64,000 bases of DNA from Bipolaris cookei (Eukaryota > Ascomycota > Dothideomycetes > Pleosporales > Pleosporaceae). Position numbers and translations under genes: made by a program. How positions within the stretch are numbered: the stretch's first letter is position 1; every line of letters begins with the position of its first letter. The stretch is from the NCBI GenBank assembly GCA_002286855.1, contig NRSV01000046.1:62001-126000 (forward strand). The letters are read 5' to 3'. Below are positions 42,398 to 54,444 of the stretch, in pieces. The notes below the pieces were generated by a model. The model was not told the DNA's origin, searched no databases, and worked only from the letters and a program-made list of their open reading frames with translations.

Positions 42398-45300
42398 ATG
42401 GACAACACGCAGCAGCACTATCCGCCCGAGCACCTGAGCTCCTGGTCAAGGCTAGATTCAAAGGTGGCTATTCCACGACTACAAAATATCAACTACCACT
42501 TGCCTGCTACAGCGCGACCTCAACGTCCCCGTACCGACGTAGTGAGCAAAGCCGTGAGTCCTAGCATCTCGATAATTATTGGGCCGGAGCTGACAGCCGA
42601 TAGTGTACACAGTGCCGTAAGCGAAGTGGGCCTCTCTTCCAGCTTAGCCTGTGCTTTCCAGCTGCTTCTTTGCTCTGACTGAGCGGCCGATGTTATCTTG
42701 GAAGGTAGAGCTCGCTGACCACAGTCAGAAATCAAATGTTCCGGTAACCGGCCGCGCTGTACCAACTGTCAGCGCCAGGGAAAGGATCATGCGTGCCACT
42801 ATGAACAGGAGCGTAAAGACCGCCTCCGAGGGTGCGTAGAGTTCATGCCGCTGGCTCCGCGGTTTCTGCTGACACAAGATAAAGCGCGTTATGCAAGGTG
42901 CAGGTTCTTACAGACCTTTTGAACGATGTCAGTAGCCAACTGGATGAGAAAGGCAAAAATAAGATCCAACACGTACTGGCGTCCATTGAAGACGACACAC
43001 CTCCTCCCCTAACCCCCTTGATACCCTCTGTGTCACACTCCAAGCGCCAGAGACAAAGCTCTTATTTCGATGACGACGCCGTAAGCTCCACCTCTGCAGA
43101 TGTCGGAGAGGCGCTTAATTCGGCCTCCGTTGGATCAAACGACGACCTGGACTTTGTCCAGGAGGATCTTTTGCGTATTAATGAGGCGGAAAGTGCAGGC
43201 TTCTGTGATAGGCTAGAGCCTAGTTGGTGTGTTGTACCTCGATGGAATCTCGGCCTGCTCCTAAAATCCGGATGCCACCTAGAGCTCCGAGTCTCGCCGA
43301 GACTCGGTGCGCTCTGACCGACAACCGGAGCGACTAGGTCTTATCGACTCGATTGTGCAGGGGCAGCTAGCACTGTATATAGATAGCTACGTAGCTCAGA
43401 AGCTCAGTTCTCTATCGAATACAATCTTGTTACCAGGCATCGGCAACCTTTGCGCAGCCTCTCACAGCTTCATGGGCCGTAACTCTCAAGCCCAGTGGCT
43501 GCGTGCACTCGAGTCCAAGGTGGAACAACCTGAAGGCGAGCCTCCCTTTGCGGACTACGGGCCGCCTGGAGCCAGTACAGAAGCTTTCAACCGGCGTGCT
43601 GAAGGACTCCATAGGCGTCAACAGAAGAGTGGTCATACACAGGCCAACGCGAACTCTGCAACCAACTACTATTTTTACCTCGACAAGACCAATATCGATA
43701 TTGAAATCGGTGACCCCAACGTTGTGCCCTCTGCCAGTACGGCCCAGAGTCTGTTCGGTTACTACAAGGATGCAGTGCATAGTCCGTTCAAGCTCATTGA
43801 CGATGAATTCGAACAACAACTGCAAGTCTATCTCAACGAGAAGGATGGAAGAGTTACAGCAAATGTGTGCCCCAAGTGGAAAGCTGTCATGAACCTTGTG
43901 TTTGCTATCGGTGCGCGGTACTCGTATCTAGTCGACGCTGAGTGGCGAGCGGACGATCGAGACCATCTGGTCTACATGTGGAGAGCGATCCATCTCTTAC
44001 AGCTACAAAACATGAGGGCTCTTGTTTCGCACCCAGAACAGCGACTGATACAGGTGAGTACGGCAAACTACTAAATACATCCTTCTGATGAGGTACAGGC
44101 GATCGGACTTCTTGCATTATACTACCTCACAATCGGCCACGTAAGCAGGTACGTTCGAAACCACGACGAAATATTCCAGAAGCGGATACATAAACACTTG
44201 CTGAGACGTTGCCCAGAGCCTGGTTCATGATCGGTATGGCTATCCGACATGCGCAGGCTGCAGGTCTGCACCTTAGATATGAGAATCCTTCTATACCTAA
44301 CGACCGGAGAAACTCGTTGGCTGAGCTGTGGTGGGCCCTCAACTCTGTCGAATGCGTTCTTACTGCAATATTGGGACGCCCTCGGGCAATATCTGCAAAC
44401 GACTGCACAATACCCCCACCAGGTACAGTCAGGACCGAGACAGAATTGAAGTCGCGCGAAGCTACAACAGGCAATATTTCTACCACTGCTTCGGTATATA
44501 GCCGTGGCTCTGGCTCTTCTACTGGGGAGAAGAGCGCTGTATACAATTTGGACAACTTCGCTGCAGCCTATGTCAGGCTCGACATTCTCATGGATAAGAT
44601 CCTCGCTGGACTGTATTCGCCACGAAAGTCTGTCAGATCATGGAAGGGCGCACAGAGTATGATTACCTCACTCTCTGAAGAGCTCGAAACGTGGGCTTTG
44701 CAATCACTGCCACAGGGAGCGTCTGCTGCTGCTGCCGCCACTGTTGATCACAGTTTAGATCGCGAGCGCTTGCTGCTTTACCTCTACTACTATAACGCCA
44801 AGATCTGCATCACTCGGCCATGCATTTGTAAAATGGATGAGCAAACAAAAGGACAGAGCGAAGAATCTTCGTACTTCAACCAAAAGGCAGCTGAAGCTTG
44901 TATCGGAGCAGCTCTTGACATCGCAGCCCTACTGCCTGATGTCCCGAACCGTTCTTGGTATTATGCAAACGGTCCTTGGTGGTGCGCCACACATATGAGT
45001 AAGCATCCTTGGTGTACCACATGAAGTATTGGGCTAACTCATGCGATACAGTCATGCAAGCCCTCACTCCACTTTTGATCGAGCTTTCATTGAACTGCGT
45101 TCACTTGACCATCGACAAGTCTTACGTGACATCTTGTGTCGAAAAGCTTATAGTGTGGCTTCACTCGATGAAGACCGTTGACGCGGTTAGTGAGAGCGCA
45201 TACAATGTCGTTACCAAGGTGCTCAGCAGACAACGATCAGAAGACGCTGCCAAGAAGCAGATGCCCCGTCCTGAACACACTCGAGCACTTGGCCACCCAG

Positions 45301-45674
45301 AATATGAGCCATTACAGCAACAACCTGGCTCGCAGCAGCCATATCAAATAACAAGTCACCTACATCCGCTGCAGCACATAGAGCATACATGGCCGGGGCC
45401 TGATGAGTTGAACAATATGCCCTACTTTTCGCAGCCTGATGCTGGGAGATTCTACCAGAATAACGCACCCAGCTCTGAGTATCTGACTAGTTCGAACACG
45501 GGCATTCACGAGTTTGGTCAGCCGCAGATGAGTTTGTTCTATGCGAATCCTTTTACGGCTACGATGGATCAGTGGGATTGGGACTCGATGGCGGTGGAAG
45601 ATACAGGTCACGGTCACGGACAGGGTATGCACCAGTACCAAGGTCAGAATTTTGGTGGTGGACCGTCTCAGTGA
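42398..45674 (+). pseudogene. Zn2Cys6 fungal transcription factor, disrupted by solo LTR
   Basis: The N-terminus (MDNTQQHYPPEHLSSW...SKA, then GTGAGT) leads to a zinc cluster of which only the distal half is readable (IKCSGNRPRCTNCQRQGKDH, then AC); the first Cys pair cannot be placed in frame. The linker (VLTDLLNDVSSQLDEKGKNK) and acidic segment (YFDDDAVSSTSADVGEALNS) follow. At 43204-43466 a 263-bp LTR interrupts the reading between ...AESAGF and MGRNSQAQWLRALE. Beyond it the fungal_trans domain is intact across introns 44054-44098, 44149-44216 and 44999-45051 (FAIGARYSYL, FMIGMAIRHAQAAGLHLRYE, LWWALNSVECVLTAILGRPR), ending GGGPSQ at 45674. The good splice sites and long frames imply recent inactivation. 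Confidence 0.82.
43204..43466 (+). mobile_element. Solo LTR, 263 bp, TSD GCTTC
   Basis: Begins TGTGATAGGC and ends GCCTCTCACA (TG...CA with a short inverted repeat), flanked by GCTTC at 43199-43203 and 43467-43471. Contains a TATA-like TATATAGATAG near 43377 and AATACAAT downstream, like an LTR promoter and poly(A) region. Related to 22360-22430. Removing it and one GCTTC closes the surrounding protein frame, which supports exact boundaries. Confidence 0.88.
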
Positions 45675-45812
45675 TTCTGGGATATGGAAGGGAAGGGGGT
45701 CATTTTTGATTGTTATGGGTATTTTCGGGGGTTATTGATATTCATATAACGTAGTTCAAAAGCGAGCGGCCACCTCACCATCAGCGCGTCAACGTCAACA
45801 CTACAACGCATT

Positions 45813-47764
45813 ATGTCTCAAATACGTAGCTCTCAATTAATTTATTACGAACCAGATATTCAAATTGCTCTTATTGATATTAAATACCAACGTATTCAAA
45901 GTGTAAAACGTGCTGCAGAAATACATAACGTCCCCGGAACAACATTTCGACGGCGATGCGCTGGAAAGCGCTCCCAACGGGACTGCGAAGCGAACTCAAA
46001 GCGCCTAAACAAGCTAGGAGAGGAGGCTATAGTTGGGCGTATTCTTGAGGAGTCTGAGTGAGGATTTGCGCCTACAAAGGCTGAAGTTCGAGCAATGGCT
46101 GATAAACTCTTGCGTGAGCGCGCCAGCAACTTTATTGACAAGAACTGGGTTGATACCTTTTTTAGGCGAACTCTTGAGCTCCTTAAGCGCTGGAGCCGTC
46201 CTTATGATTACCAGCGATCTGCCTGCGAGGACCAGTGGCTATCCAGCGCTGGTTTGATCTAGTCGAGACGACGAAGCAGAAGTGGGGCATTGTGGACGAC
46301 GATATATATAACTTTGATGAGACTGGCTTTATGATAGACAGGATTTTATCACAGTTCGCTATTACAGGCTCGAAGGACATGGCAAAAAGAAGCGGATACA
46401 GCCAGGCAACCGGGAGTGGGTTATGTCGCACGCGTAGGTGCGGTGAGAAAATGGAGGTTGTTGTTTGTCGCACGCGTACGTGCGGTGAATTGATGTGTGT
46501 ATTGTGTGTCTTGTATGTATGTTCTTCTACTGTCCTTGATGTGCTCTCTACAACTGTCTTTTGCACATGACCATTGCAGAGGCTTGTTACATGTAGAATA
46601 TCGACATACATCGGTTGTAGTCCATGCCGATATATCCTGGCATAGTGTTGGCCGTAATTCATGCCGATATATCCTGGAATAGCATCGGATGTAATTCATA
46701 TCGATATATCCTTGCATAGTCTGCGACAGGTTACTATGATCCAAGGCGTGGGCGCGTCGGGTCGCTGGCTACCACCCTTCGTTGTCTTTGCAGGCAAGGT
46801 GCTTATCGACGTCTGGTTTGAGAATCTACCTGCCTACTGAGTCCTTGAAGTCAGTTCTAATAGCTGGACGAACAATCAGCTTGCTCTTGCGTGGCTAGAG
46901 CACTTTGATACCCATACCAAGAGCTGTACTGTAGGTGGGTATCGATGGCTCATTATCGATAGCCACGAGAGCCACTGCTCCGTCGATCTTCAAGATTTTT
47001 GTGAGAATAATAGTATTTTTCTCTGCATGCCTGCGCTTTCTTCTCACCTACTGCAGCCTCTTGATGTTAGCTGCTTCGCGCCGTTAAAGCGCAAGTATGG
47101 CGACGCTGTTTCAGGCTTGGCACGCAACCGCACCCATTATATCAGCAAGGAGATCTTCCTACTAGCCTTGAAGGCTGCTTTTGAGCAGTCTATTACGAAG
47201 GAGAATATCCAAACTGGCTTCAGAGGCGCTCATATAGTTCCACATAACCCACAGGCGGTGCTATCGAAGCTTGATGTAGTGGTACAGACACCAAGACAAT
47301 CACCGCGATGGGTAGATGCCTGGGAGGCGCAGATGCCACGTAACGCTTGCGAAGCTGAGGCTCAAAGTACCCTAATTCGGCAGAGAGTAAGAAATTACCG
47401 TGGATCTTCTGCAATTTCTCTCGACGAAAAGATTGCACGGTTAAGTAAAGGGGCTCAGCAAATGGCACATAAGATAACGCTTATGATGGAGCAAATGGCT
47501 AGCCTTCAAGAGGCTCTAGACGAGGCAAATAAGCGAAAGATCCGGAAGGGGCGATACGTACGAACAGAAGAGACTCTTACTGTAGGCGAGGTACAAGAAG
47601 TATTAGCTGAACAGGCGGGTAGCAGTCGTGGCGACGGTGAGAGCACGTCGAAGAGAGTGCGAGGAGAAAGGCGGTGCAGGCGTTGCAAGCAGACTGGACA
47701 CAACGCTCGTACCTGTGCAGTTGAGATAGATAGTGCTAATAATAGTGGCGATTCTGATAATTAA
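45813..47764 (+). pseudogene. Pogo-type transposase remnant
   Basis: Starts MSQIRSSQLIYYEPD with the DNA-binding region, interrupted by TGA at 46060 (probably former Trp before GFAPTKAEVRAMADKLL), then further frame breaks, YNFDETGF near 46310, the nested insertion (46424-46728), and stops near 46840. The last ~245 codons (47027-47764) are open: LSSHLLQPLDVSCFAPLKRK, LSKGAQQMAHKITLM and zinc knuckle CRRCKQTGHNARTC. Closest relative in this window is the minus-strand copy at 29653-31283. Confidence 0.88.
46424..46728. mobile_element. Solo-LTR-like / TRIM-like element, 305 bp, TSD GGTTA
   Basis: Starts TGTCGCACGCG and ends CTGCGACA, with 7-bp terminal inverted repeat TGTCGCA/TGCGACA and GGTTA on both sides (46419-46423 and 46729-46733). 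Homologous to 25059-25220 but longer: the 5' 40 bp is duplicated (second TGTCGCACGCG at ~46467) and a ~37-bp unit ending GATATATCCT.GCATAG occurs three times in tandem (46600-46720). It interrupts the transposase between EWV and MIQG. Confidence 0.78.
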
Positions 47765-48050
47765 TTTGGTATATCGCAATAGTTTGTTGACTGTGATAAA
47801 GTGCGTGATATCGTCTTGAAGTCGTCACGCTAGTGGGGAGGTGGCCGCTCGCTTGTGAACCACGTTAAGGTGAGTGTACGTAATAGGAATATGTCGGGCG
47901 GAGACCTTGAGCATGGAACAAAGGATTGTTACCTACCAAAAAAAAGTTACAATGGACGGATTAATTCATCTCTACATTTAATGACTTGTCCATCCAATTA
48001 ACAATATAGAAGGAGATATGATGCCCTTCCGAGGAAATTCATCAAGTTCC

Positions 48051-49293
48051 TTAAACTTCACAGGCTTCCACTCTAAACATACCCTCAACAACAGCGCAGT
48101 CCCTTCCATACCGACTAATAGCATCCCTAACCGCATCTCTCACATCCATTATCTCAACTCCCACAACCTCATTCTCAACTAAGTCGCTAAACGACTTTCC
48201 TCCACCTATTTCCTCCTCATAAAACTGATTGCAAACCGCCAACCCCTTGACGGCTTGCGCAATCCCCTCTCCCCCAGGCTCACCCTTCTCATACCTCCTC
48301 AAAACCGTCATTGCATTCCGAAAAATCCTCTCAACATCCACCTCCTCCACCTCAAACTTCGTCCCCAACTCCTCTTCCAGCACACGCAGCAACCCACGCT
48401 GCGTAAGACACGAGGGCTCACCAGGTCGCGCTAAAAACGGACAAATATGAATGGCACGATTCATTACCGCCTCCGGATCCTGCAGCATGCGTACGGATGC
48501 ACGGGCGAGAACAGGTAATGGGGTCCAGTACAGCGGGACGTTTCCCGTGCCGTAGATGCGTGCGTGAGATGTAGGCAGGGAGAAGCCGGCGGGACCTTTT
48601 GTGAGCCCTGGTTAAGCATCAGTATTACATTTCTTCTCTTCCAAAAACAACAACAACAACAAAAGTCATCGCGTTATTTTTCACACATGGTTTTCCCAAT
48701 CCAAAAGGGATAAAAGTGGTATAAAAAAATGAAGAGAAGAAAAGGCATACATACACATATCCATAAAAGCACCCCCATTCAAACTAACCCATCCCATCTC
48801 CCCCCTCTGCCCTATCTCCTCCAATTCCTTCCTTATCCGCGCTTTCGCCCCTACAAACCCCTCTGGGAGCCGCGTGTATCCTGGACTCCCCACATCACTC
48901 ACAAACTCATTTGCAAAAAATAATTTCACGCCCGCCGCCAGCGCGGCATCGATGATAAGGCGGTATGGAGCGTATTGTGTTGCGCTGCCGGTAATGCAGT
49001 TTATGATTGCGTCTTGGTCCGAGAAAGCGGTAAGGAGGGAGGAGGGGGAGGTGTAGTCTGCGTGTTTGTGGATGAGGGTTGGGCCTGGGGAGGGGGAGGG
49101 CGGAGGGGCGTAGGAGGAGGTTGGGCGGGTAACGAGGGTTATGGTTTTAAAAGGGGTGGGGGAGGTTTGGAGGAGTTCATGGAGAATGGCGGTGCCGAGG
49201 GAGCCTCCTGGCTGTGGGTGGGTAAGTTAGATGGAGGGGGTTTAGGGGAGGAGGGAGGCGTACGCCGAGAATCGCAATAGTTTTAAGTTCCAT
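48051..49293 (-). CDS. NmrA-like / isoflavone-reductase-like NAD(P)-binding protein
   Basis: Exons in gene order 49264-49293, 48755-49211 and 48051-48607 give 347 residues; introns are 52 and 147 bp. The first exon is only ten codons, and the phase-0 splice creates the dinucleotide-binding loop ILGPGGSLGTAI. Further family features are IINCITGSATQYAPYRLIID, GVKLFFANEFVSDVGSPGYT and the lid region with WVSLNGGAFMDMW. Such short-chain-like proteins are reductases of aromatic or phenylpropanoid-like substrates or NAD(P) sensors; substrate unknown. No lesions. First convincing gene right of the transposon compartment. Confidence 0.88.
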
Positions 49294-50313
49294 TTTTTGG
49301 ATTCGGTTTGTAGTGGTTGGGATTAATGGGGGGTGGCGGTTGTTAGTGGACTTGGTCAAGGTGAAGTAAAATTTATGAGTCTGGGAGTGAATTATACGAT
49401 GTAGTCGATATGTACAATTTTGTATTCTCCTCTAAATTCAGGTGAACAATTGTAAAAAATCTCTCACGAACCACATACTTATAGTATCATATCTATTTCC
49501 CACTATATTCAATATTAAAGCCAGGCTTCACCAGGCAGCTCACGTCCATTGTTGCCTTGTTGCCTAGCCTCAGAGCCGCCATGCAAGAAAGCGGGAGGAT
49601 TGATACCGGAAATAGACAGTTCGGCTCGGCTCCGATGGCGAGGTTAGACCGGGCGCCCAGTGAGGTAATACACAACGCGTTTGTTCTGATCGGGTGTCGT
49701 GCATTGGCTGGCTGGACAGCGTGTTCACGTGTCGTTTCGGCATTTGAATATTCGAGGTCAAACGCCGATGACGTTGGTCAACCCTTGGATCTTGTACCTG
49801 GCATCTGGTGAGTTGCCGTATGATATCCTTGAAATGGCATCTTAGAATTGATCTCAAGCTTGGTAAAATAGCCCAAGATGGAAATTTATATGACCTTTGA
49901 CCTGGACATGTGTTTTACGGAGTATGCAATCACCATGACGATGGCGGGGCTGCCGAGGAGCATGGCGGGGTATCAGCACCAGAAACTCAATATTTGTCGC
50001 AAAATACTCTTGACAGCAAACAATGACAATGCGATAGTAAACTAACATGCTGTTATCGAGATGAGTGAGTTACTGCATGTCACCTCTGTATGGTGGAAGT
50101 CTCGGTCCGAGATGGACCGGTAAGAAGACCTCCGTTGGCGGAGCAGGGCGGTGCAATAAAGATGCAAATGCCGCTTTGCTAGAGTTGACATTTGCTATTT
50201 TCCCGCCTCTTTCTCTCCTTCATTCTGTTTTGTCCAAATAGGCTTCAAACTCTGCTTTCGCCTTGGTCTCATTGTCTTATACACACCCACACACACACAC
50301 ACAAAGAAACATC
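49294..50313. other. Intergenic between divergent genes
   Basis: No supported gene. Ends in (CA)n just before the dehydrogenase ATG (50285-50303), which is probably in the 5' leader. Confidence 0.45.
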
Positions 50314-51426
50314 ATGTCTCAACGAGCCGCGCTATTAATCGGCAAATTGTCACACGCGCAGAAAGAGTGGCAGCAGTGCGCTGAGGTCGCGTCTAAGCTA
50401 TATGAGTACCCCGATGGAAACCGCGAAGACTTCATTTCCAAGTGCAAGAGCGGCGAGTTCGACGGGGTTTACGCTCTCTACAGGAGTAACGACTCAAACC
50501 CGATTACTGGAGATTTCAATGCTGAGCTGCTTGATGCGCTGCCAAAGAGCCTAAAGTACGTGTGCCACAACGGCGCAGGATACAACAACATCGATGTTGC
50601 AGCATGCACAAAGAGGGGCATTTCCGTATCGAGTACGCCAATTGCAGTCAACGACGCGACTGCCGACGTCGCCATCTGGCTCATGCTCGGCGCCCTACGA
50701 AACATCAAGCAATCATACATGGCAGTCAACAGCGGTGGGTAGCAGCTCTGCAACGTTGGTAAACATGGTGCTGACATTTTCCAATAGGAAAGTGGCGTGG
50801 CAACTTTTCCCTCGGACACGACCCCAAGAACAAGACGCTAGGTATCTTGGGCATGGGTGGTATTGGTTCGGCTGTCGCACACCGCGCAAAGGCTTTTGGC
50901 ATGAAGATACAATACCACAACCGCCGCCAGCTGCCTGCTAGCGAGGAAAACGGCGCCAAGTACGTTAGCTTGGGCGAGCTGCTCAAGACGTCGGACGTGC
51001 TGAGCTTGAACTTGGCTCTCAACCCTTCGACTACACACATTATCGGCAAGGAGCAATTCAATGCGATGAAGGATGGTGTGGTCATTGTAAACACAGCTCG
51101 AGGTGCGTTGATTGACGAAGCGGCGTTGGTGGATGCGCTCAAGAGCGGCAAGGTGTGGACTGTGGGACTAGATGTGTTTGAGGAGGAGCCAAAGATCCAT
51201 CCCGGACTGTTGGAGTGCGAGAATGCCGTACTGCTACCTCACGTTGGCACGGCGACGTTTGAAACTCAGGTATGTTGTGTAGGAAAGAAAGAAAACAAGG
51301 AAGAAGCTAACATGGTCGCAGCGCGAAATGGAGATCTTAGTACTGGACAACCTCAAGTCGGCTATTACGAGCGATAAGCTATTGACGCAGGTACCGGAGC
51401 AGAAGACGGAGAAGGCGAACATCTAG
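50314..51426 (+). CDS. D-2-hydroxyacid dehydrogenase (glyoxylate/hydroxypyruvate reductase type)
   Basis: Exons 50314-50734, 50788-51269 and 51322-51426 give 335 residues. NAD(P)H-dependent reduction of 2-oxoacids such as glyoxylate or hydroxypyruvate. The Rossmann loop is GILGMGGIGSAVA (residues 159-171). The catalytic set is Arg245 in VNTARGALID, Glu274 in GLDVFEEEP and His292 in LLPHVGTAT. After the glycine loop, HNRR carries Arg at the position that favours NADPH. No signal or clear targeting peptide, so probably cytosolic. Normal length for the family. Confidence 0.95.
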
Positions 51427-52555
51427 ATGATAGAGGAGATGGATGGGTCTAGGCCTGGTAGCGTAGATGCACTGCACAGACTAATTGATGAATCATGATA
51501 GCCCCCAATATCGTAATCTCTTTATGTCTGAGTGTCATGCAGGAGTGGTGCAATTCCCATAAGTGAGATGCAAGATTTAAACAAATCGGCAATCAATATC
51601 GTGATTCATACGTCGATGCGGAGAGTCAAGAATGCGGAGTCAAAACATGGGATCCGGGGTCGGTCTTTGAGCGGGCATGGTGAGCGACTTGGCGAGGCGA
51701 GCGCGTTTCTCAGGTGTGGTATGTTGGCATCGGTATTTGACCAAGAAGTAGGGGGGTTGAGCATCGCACGATGGGTGCAACTCTTCCTATTCTTCTGCTT
51801 TGATACTGTACATTCACATATGAATAATCGAGGCTAAAAAGAGTATGAAATCTGTTAGACGGGTGTGCGAACAGGGCCCCTCCACTTGCCGGTACCGAGC
51901 CAGAGGTAGGATGTAACCTGCAGATGCACCGCCGTACAGAGGCCGGCCTCTACACCGCCCATGCCTCTTTGGCTCCTTGCAACGAGCTTGATATGATGCC
52001 TGTTTCCTTTGCGCAACACCGCAGGTAACCCGGATTAGTATTCAAACACATACCCGAGAATAATCGTTCCCTGTCGGATATGTGTAGTACAAGCCAGCGG
52101 CATTTGAACACAGCGGATCGATATGCCTGTTCCCCGAGGTTGCCGACCCCACTGGGACAGCTCAGGCCAGGAGAAATTTGGGGCCCCGCTCAGGCGTCAA
52201 GGCAACACATAGACTTTTGAAGGTGGAGTCCCCACGAATATCGCATGGCTGGTCTCCCCCCGCGTGCGTCAAAAGACGTCACATGTGCCACCCTTTGTGC
52301 CGACAGGCACACGGCGCCAATTGAACCCTTTGCGACGGGTTTTGCTCGTACGTCTTTCTGAAGGAGAGGGCAGGTCTAGTGGAGACGTTGGGATTTGGAT
52401 GGGGTTGGGGGACTGTTATTTAAATGGAGAGAGATCGCCCACCCTGGTTTTCATCGTTGCAAACGCTTTGCACGTTTCTTCTTTCTTCTTGTTTTATACT
52501 GCCGTACATGTGTCGCTAACGGTGATATATTGGACGGGTGACGGGAAAAAGAATC
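51427..52555. other. Intergenic upstream of the MFS transporter
   Basis: No domain-bearing frame. Presumed transporter promoter; a TATTTAAATGG element at 52418-52428 is a possible TATA region ~130 bp upstream of the ATG. Confidence 0.45.
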
Positions 52556-54444
52556 ATGGCGAAGCTCAATATGGGTGAGGTTTGGGCGGACATCAAGTTG
52601 TACCGCCGAGCCTACTTGCTTACTGCTGTGGCCTCATTCGGCGGCATGCTGTTTGGCTGGGACACTGGCTTGATCGGAGGTACGTGACTTGTGTAACAAT
52701 AGAGGTTGGTTTTGTTATGCTAACCACATACGATGCGCGTAGGTGTCTTGACTATGGACTCGTTCCAGAATTCCTTCAACCTGCACAAGGACAGCCCCGA
52801 CTTTGCCAATCTACAGGGCAATATTGTGTCTGTACTGCAAGCAGGCTGCTTTTTCGGCGCATTGGCGAGTTTCTACATTTCGGACACGTTTGGTAGGAAA
52901 TGGGCGCTTATTATCGCCGACATCATCTTCATTGTCGGATCTTTGATCCAGACACTGTGTGGGCTTGGCACGTCGAATCTTGCCCAGCTATACGTCGGAC
53001 GCGTGATTGGTGGATTTGGAGTTGGTTTGATCTCTGCCGTCGTGCCTACCTACATTGGAGAAAATGCCCCTCGAGCGATTCGAGGCCGTTGCATTGGTTG
53101 CATGGTATGGTTGCTTGCATCAAACTTGGTGGTTAGGTGTGGTGGACTGACAAAAAAAATAATAGCAACTTTTCAACGTCACGGGCATCTGTTTGTCCTT
53201 CTTCGTCAACTACGGCATCGCTCTGCACATCACCAGCCCCACTGATCCCACCAAATGGCGGGTACCTTTTGCGCTGCAAATGCTGCCTGGAGCCATTCTA
53301 CTTGCGGGCATTGTTTTCATGAACGAGTCGCCCCGCTGGCTGGTGGAAAAGAACCGGATCCATGAGGCAGCCGAGGCGCTGGCTACAGTGCGCGGCAAGA
53401 GGGTCGACGACCCCGAGGTTATCGAGGAACTGGATGAGATTATCGCAGACTTCAACGGACACGAGAAGATGCCCTTGCTTGCTCAGATCAAGGCGTCCTG
53501 CTCGAGCAGAAAGATGTTCTACCGGTCGTCATTTGTTGTCATTCTCATGTTCTGGCAGCAGTGGACTGGCACAAACTCGTATGGCTCTGATACTTGTTCG
53601 ATTAGATGCAGGAATGCGGCTGACTTTGGCTAGGATCAACTATTATGCCCCGCAAATTTTCCAGCAGATTGGTCTTACCGGTAAATCGTCGGGCTTATTT
53701 GTAAGTGCGAATGGTGGCTTGTTGCATGTGCATATACATACATATATGTATGTATTGACGGGGTGTTGAAATGGTGCTAACGGTGTGACTATATAGGCAA
53801 CCGGTATCTACGGCATTGTCAAGATTGTGGTAACGGCTATTGGGCTGATGGCGTTTACCGAGCAGCTCGGACGCAAGTGGTCTCTGATCATCGGGTCCCT
53901 CGGACAAGCGTTTGCCATGTTCTACATCGGGGTCAACCAGGCGGTGCACCCACCATCGGGCAACCTAGACGGCAACGCAATATTCGCCATTGTGTGCGTA
54001 TACCTGTTTGTTGTCTTCTACTCATTTGGCTGGGGACCCATTCCATTTGTGCTGGCGTCTGAATGCAGTCCCAACCAGGTACGGTCGCTGCTCATGGCGG
54101 CCTCGCTCATGACTCAGTGGCTATTCAACTTCGTGATTGCAAAGATTACGCCATTGATGCTGGACAACATTACGTACGGGACGTTTCTTTTGTTTGGCTC
54201 GCTGTGCATTGCCATGGGGGTGTGGACGGTGCTGTGTGTTCCCGAGACCAAGGGAGTGCGGCTCGAGTCGATTGGCGAGCTATTCGAGGGCAACATCATC
54301 AGAGGGTGTATCCAGGACACGATTCCCAACAAAGCACGGGCGAAACAGCTGAGGGACCATCATGCGACGGCGGACGAGCGAGATTCGATCAGGAGCGGCA
54401 AGGCAGGCAAGGCAGGGCGCGTGGAGCAGATCGAAGACGCTTAA
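52556..54444 (+). CDS. MFS sugar/quinate-type transporter
   Basis: Exons 52556-52679, 52743-53104, 53166-53578, 53634-53700 and 53797-54444 give 537 residues with 12 membrane spans. Sugar-porter signatures are present: GGMLFGWDTGLIGG in helix 1, FGRKWALI after helix 2, GRVIGGFGVGLISAVVPTYI, ESPRWLVEK, QQWTGTNSINYYAP in helix 7 and VPETKGVRLESIGELFEG at the end. The last motif and the spacing are typical of fungal quinate/hexose permeases of the QutD/Qa-y group; the sugar or acid transported is not certain. Exon 4 is only 67 bp. Intact. Confidence 0.93.

Larger units (their letters stand above)
45749..47865 (+). mobile_element. Pogo/Fot1-type transposon, decayed, with nested insertion
   Basis: Flanked by TA (45747-45748 and 47866-47867). 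Terminal inverted repeats of ~40 bp share GTTCA, AAGCGAGCGGCCACCTC and CCA with about five mismatches; ends are ACGT, like the element at 38697. 2117 bp in total, of which 305 bp is a nested LTR-like element and 5 bp its target duplication, giving ~1.8 kb for the original transposon. Confidence 0.9.
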
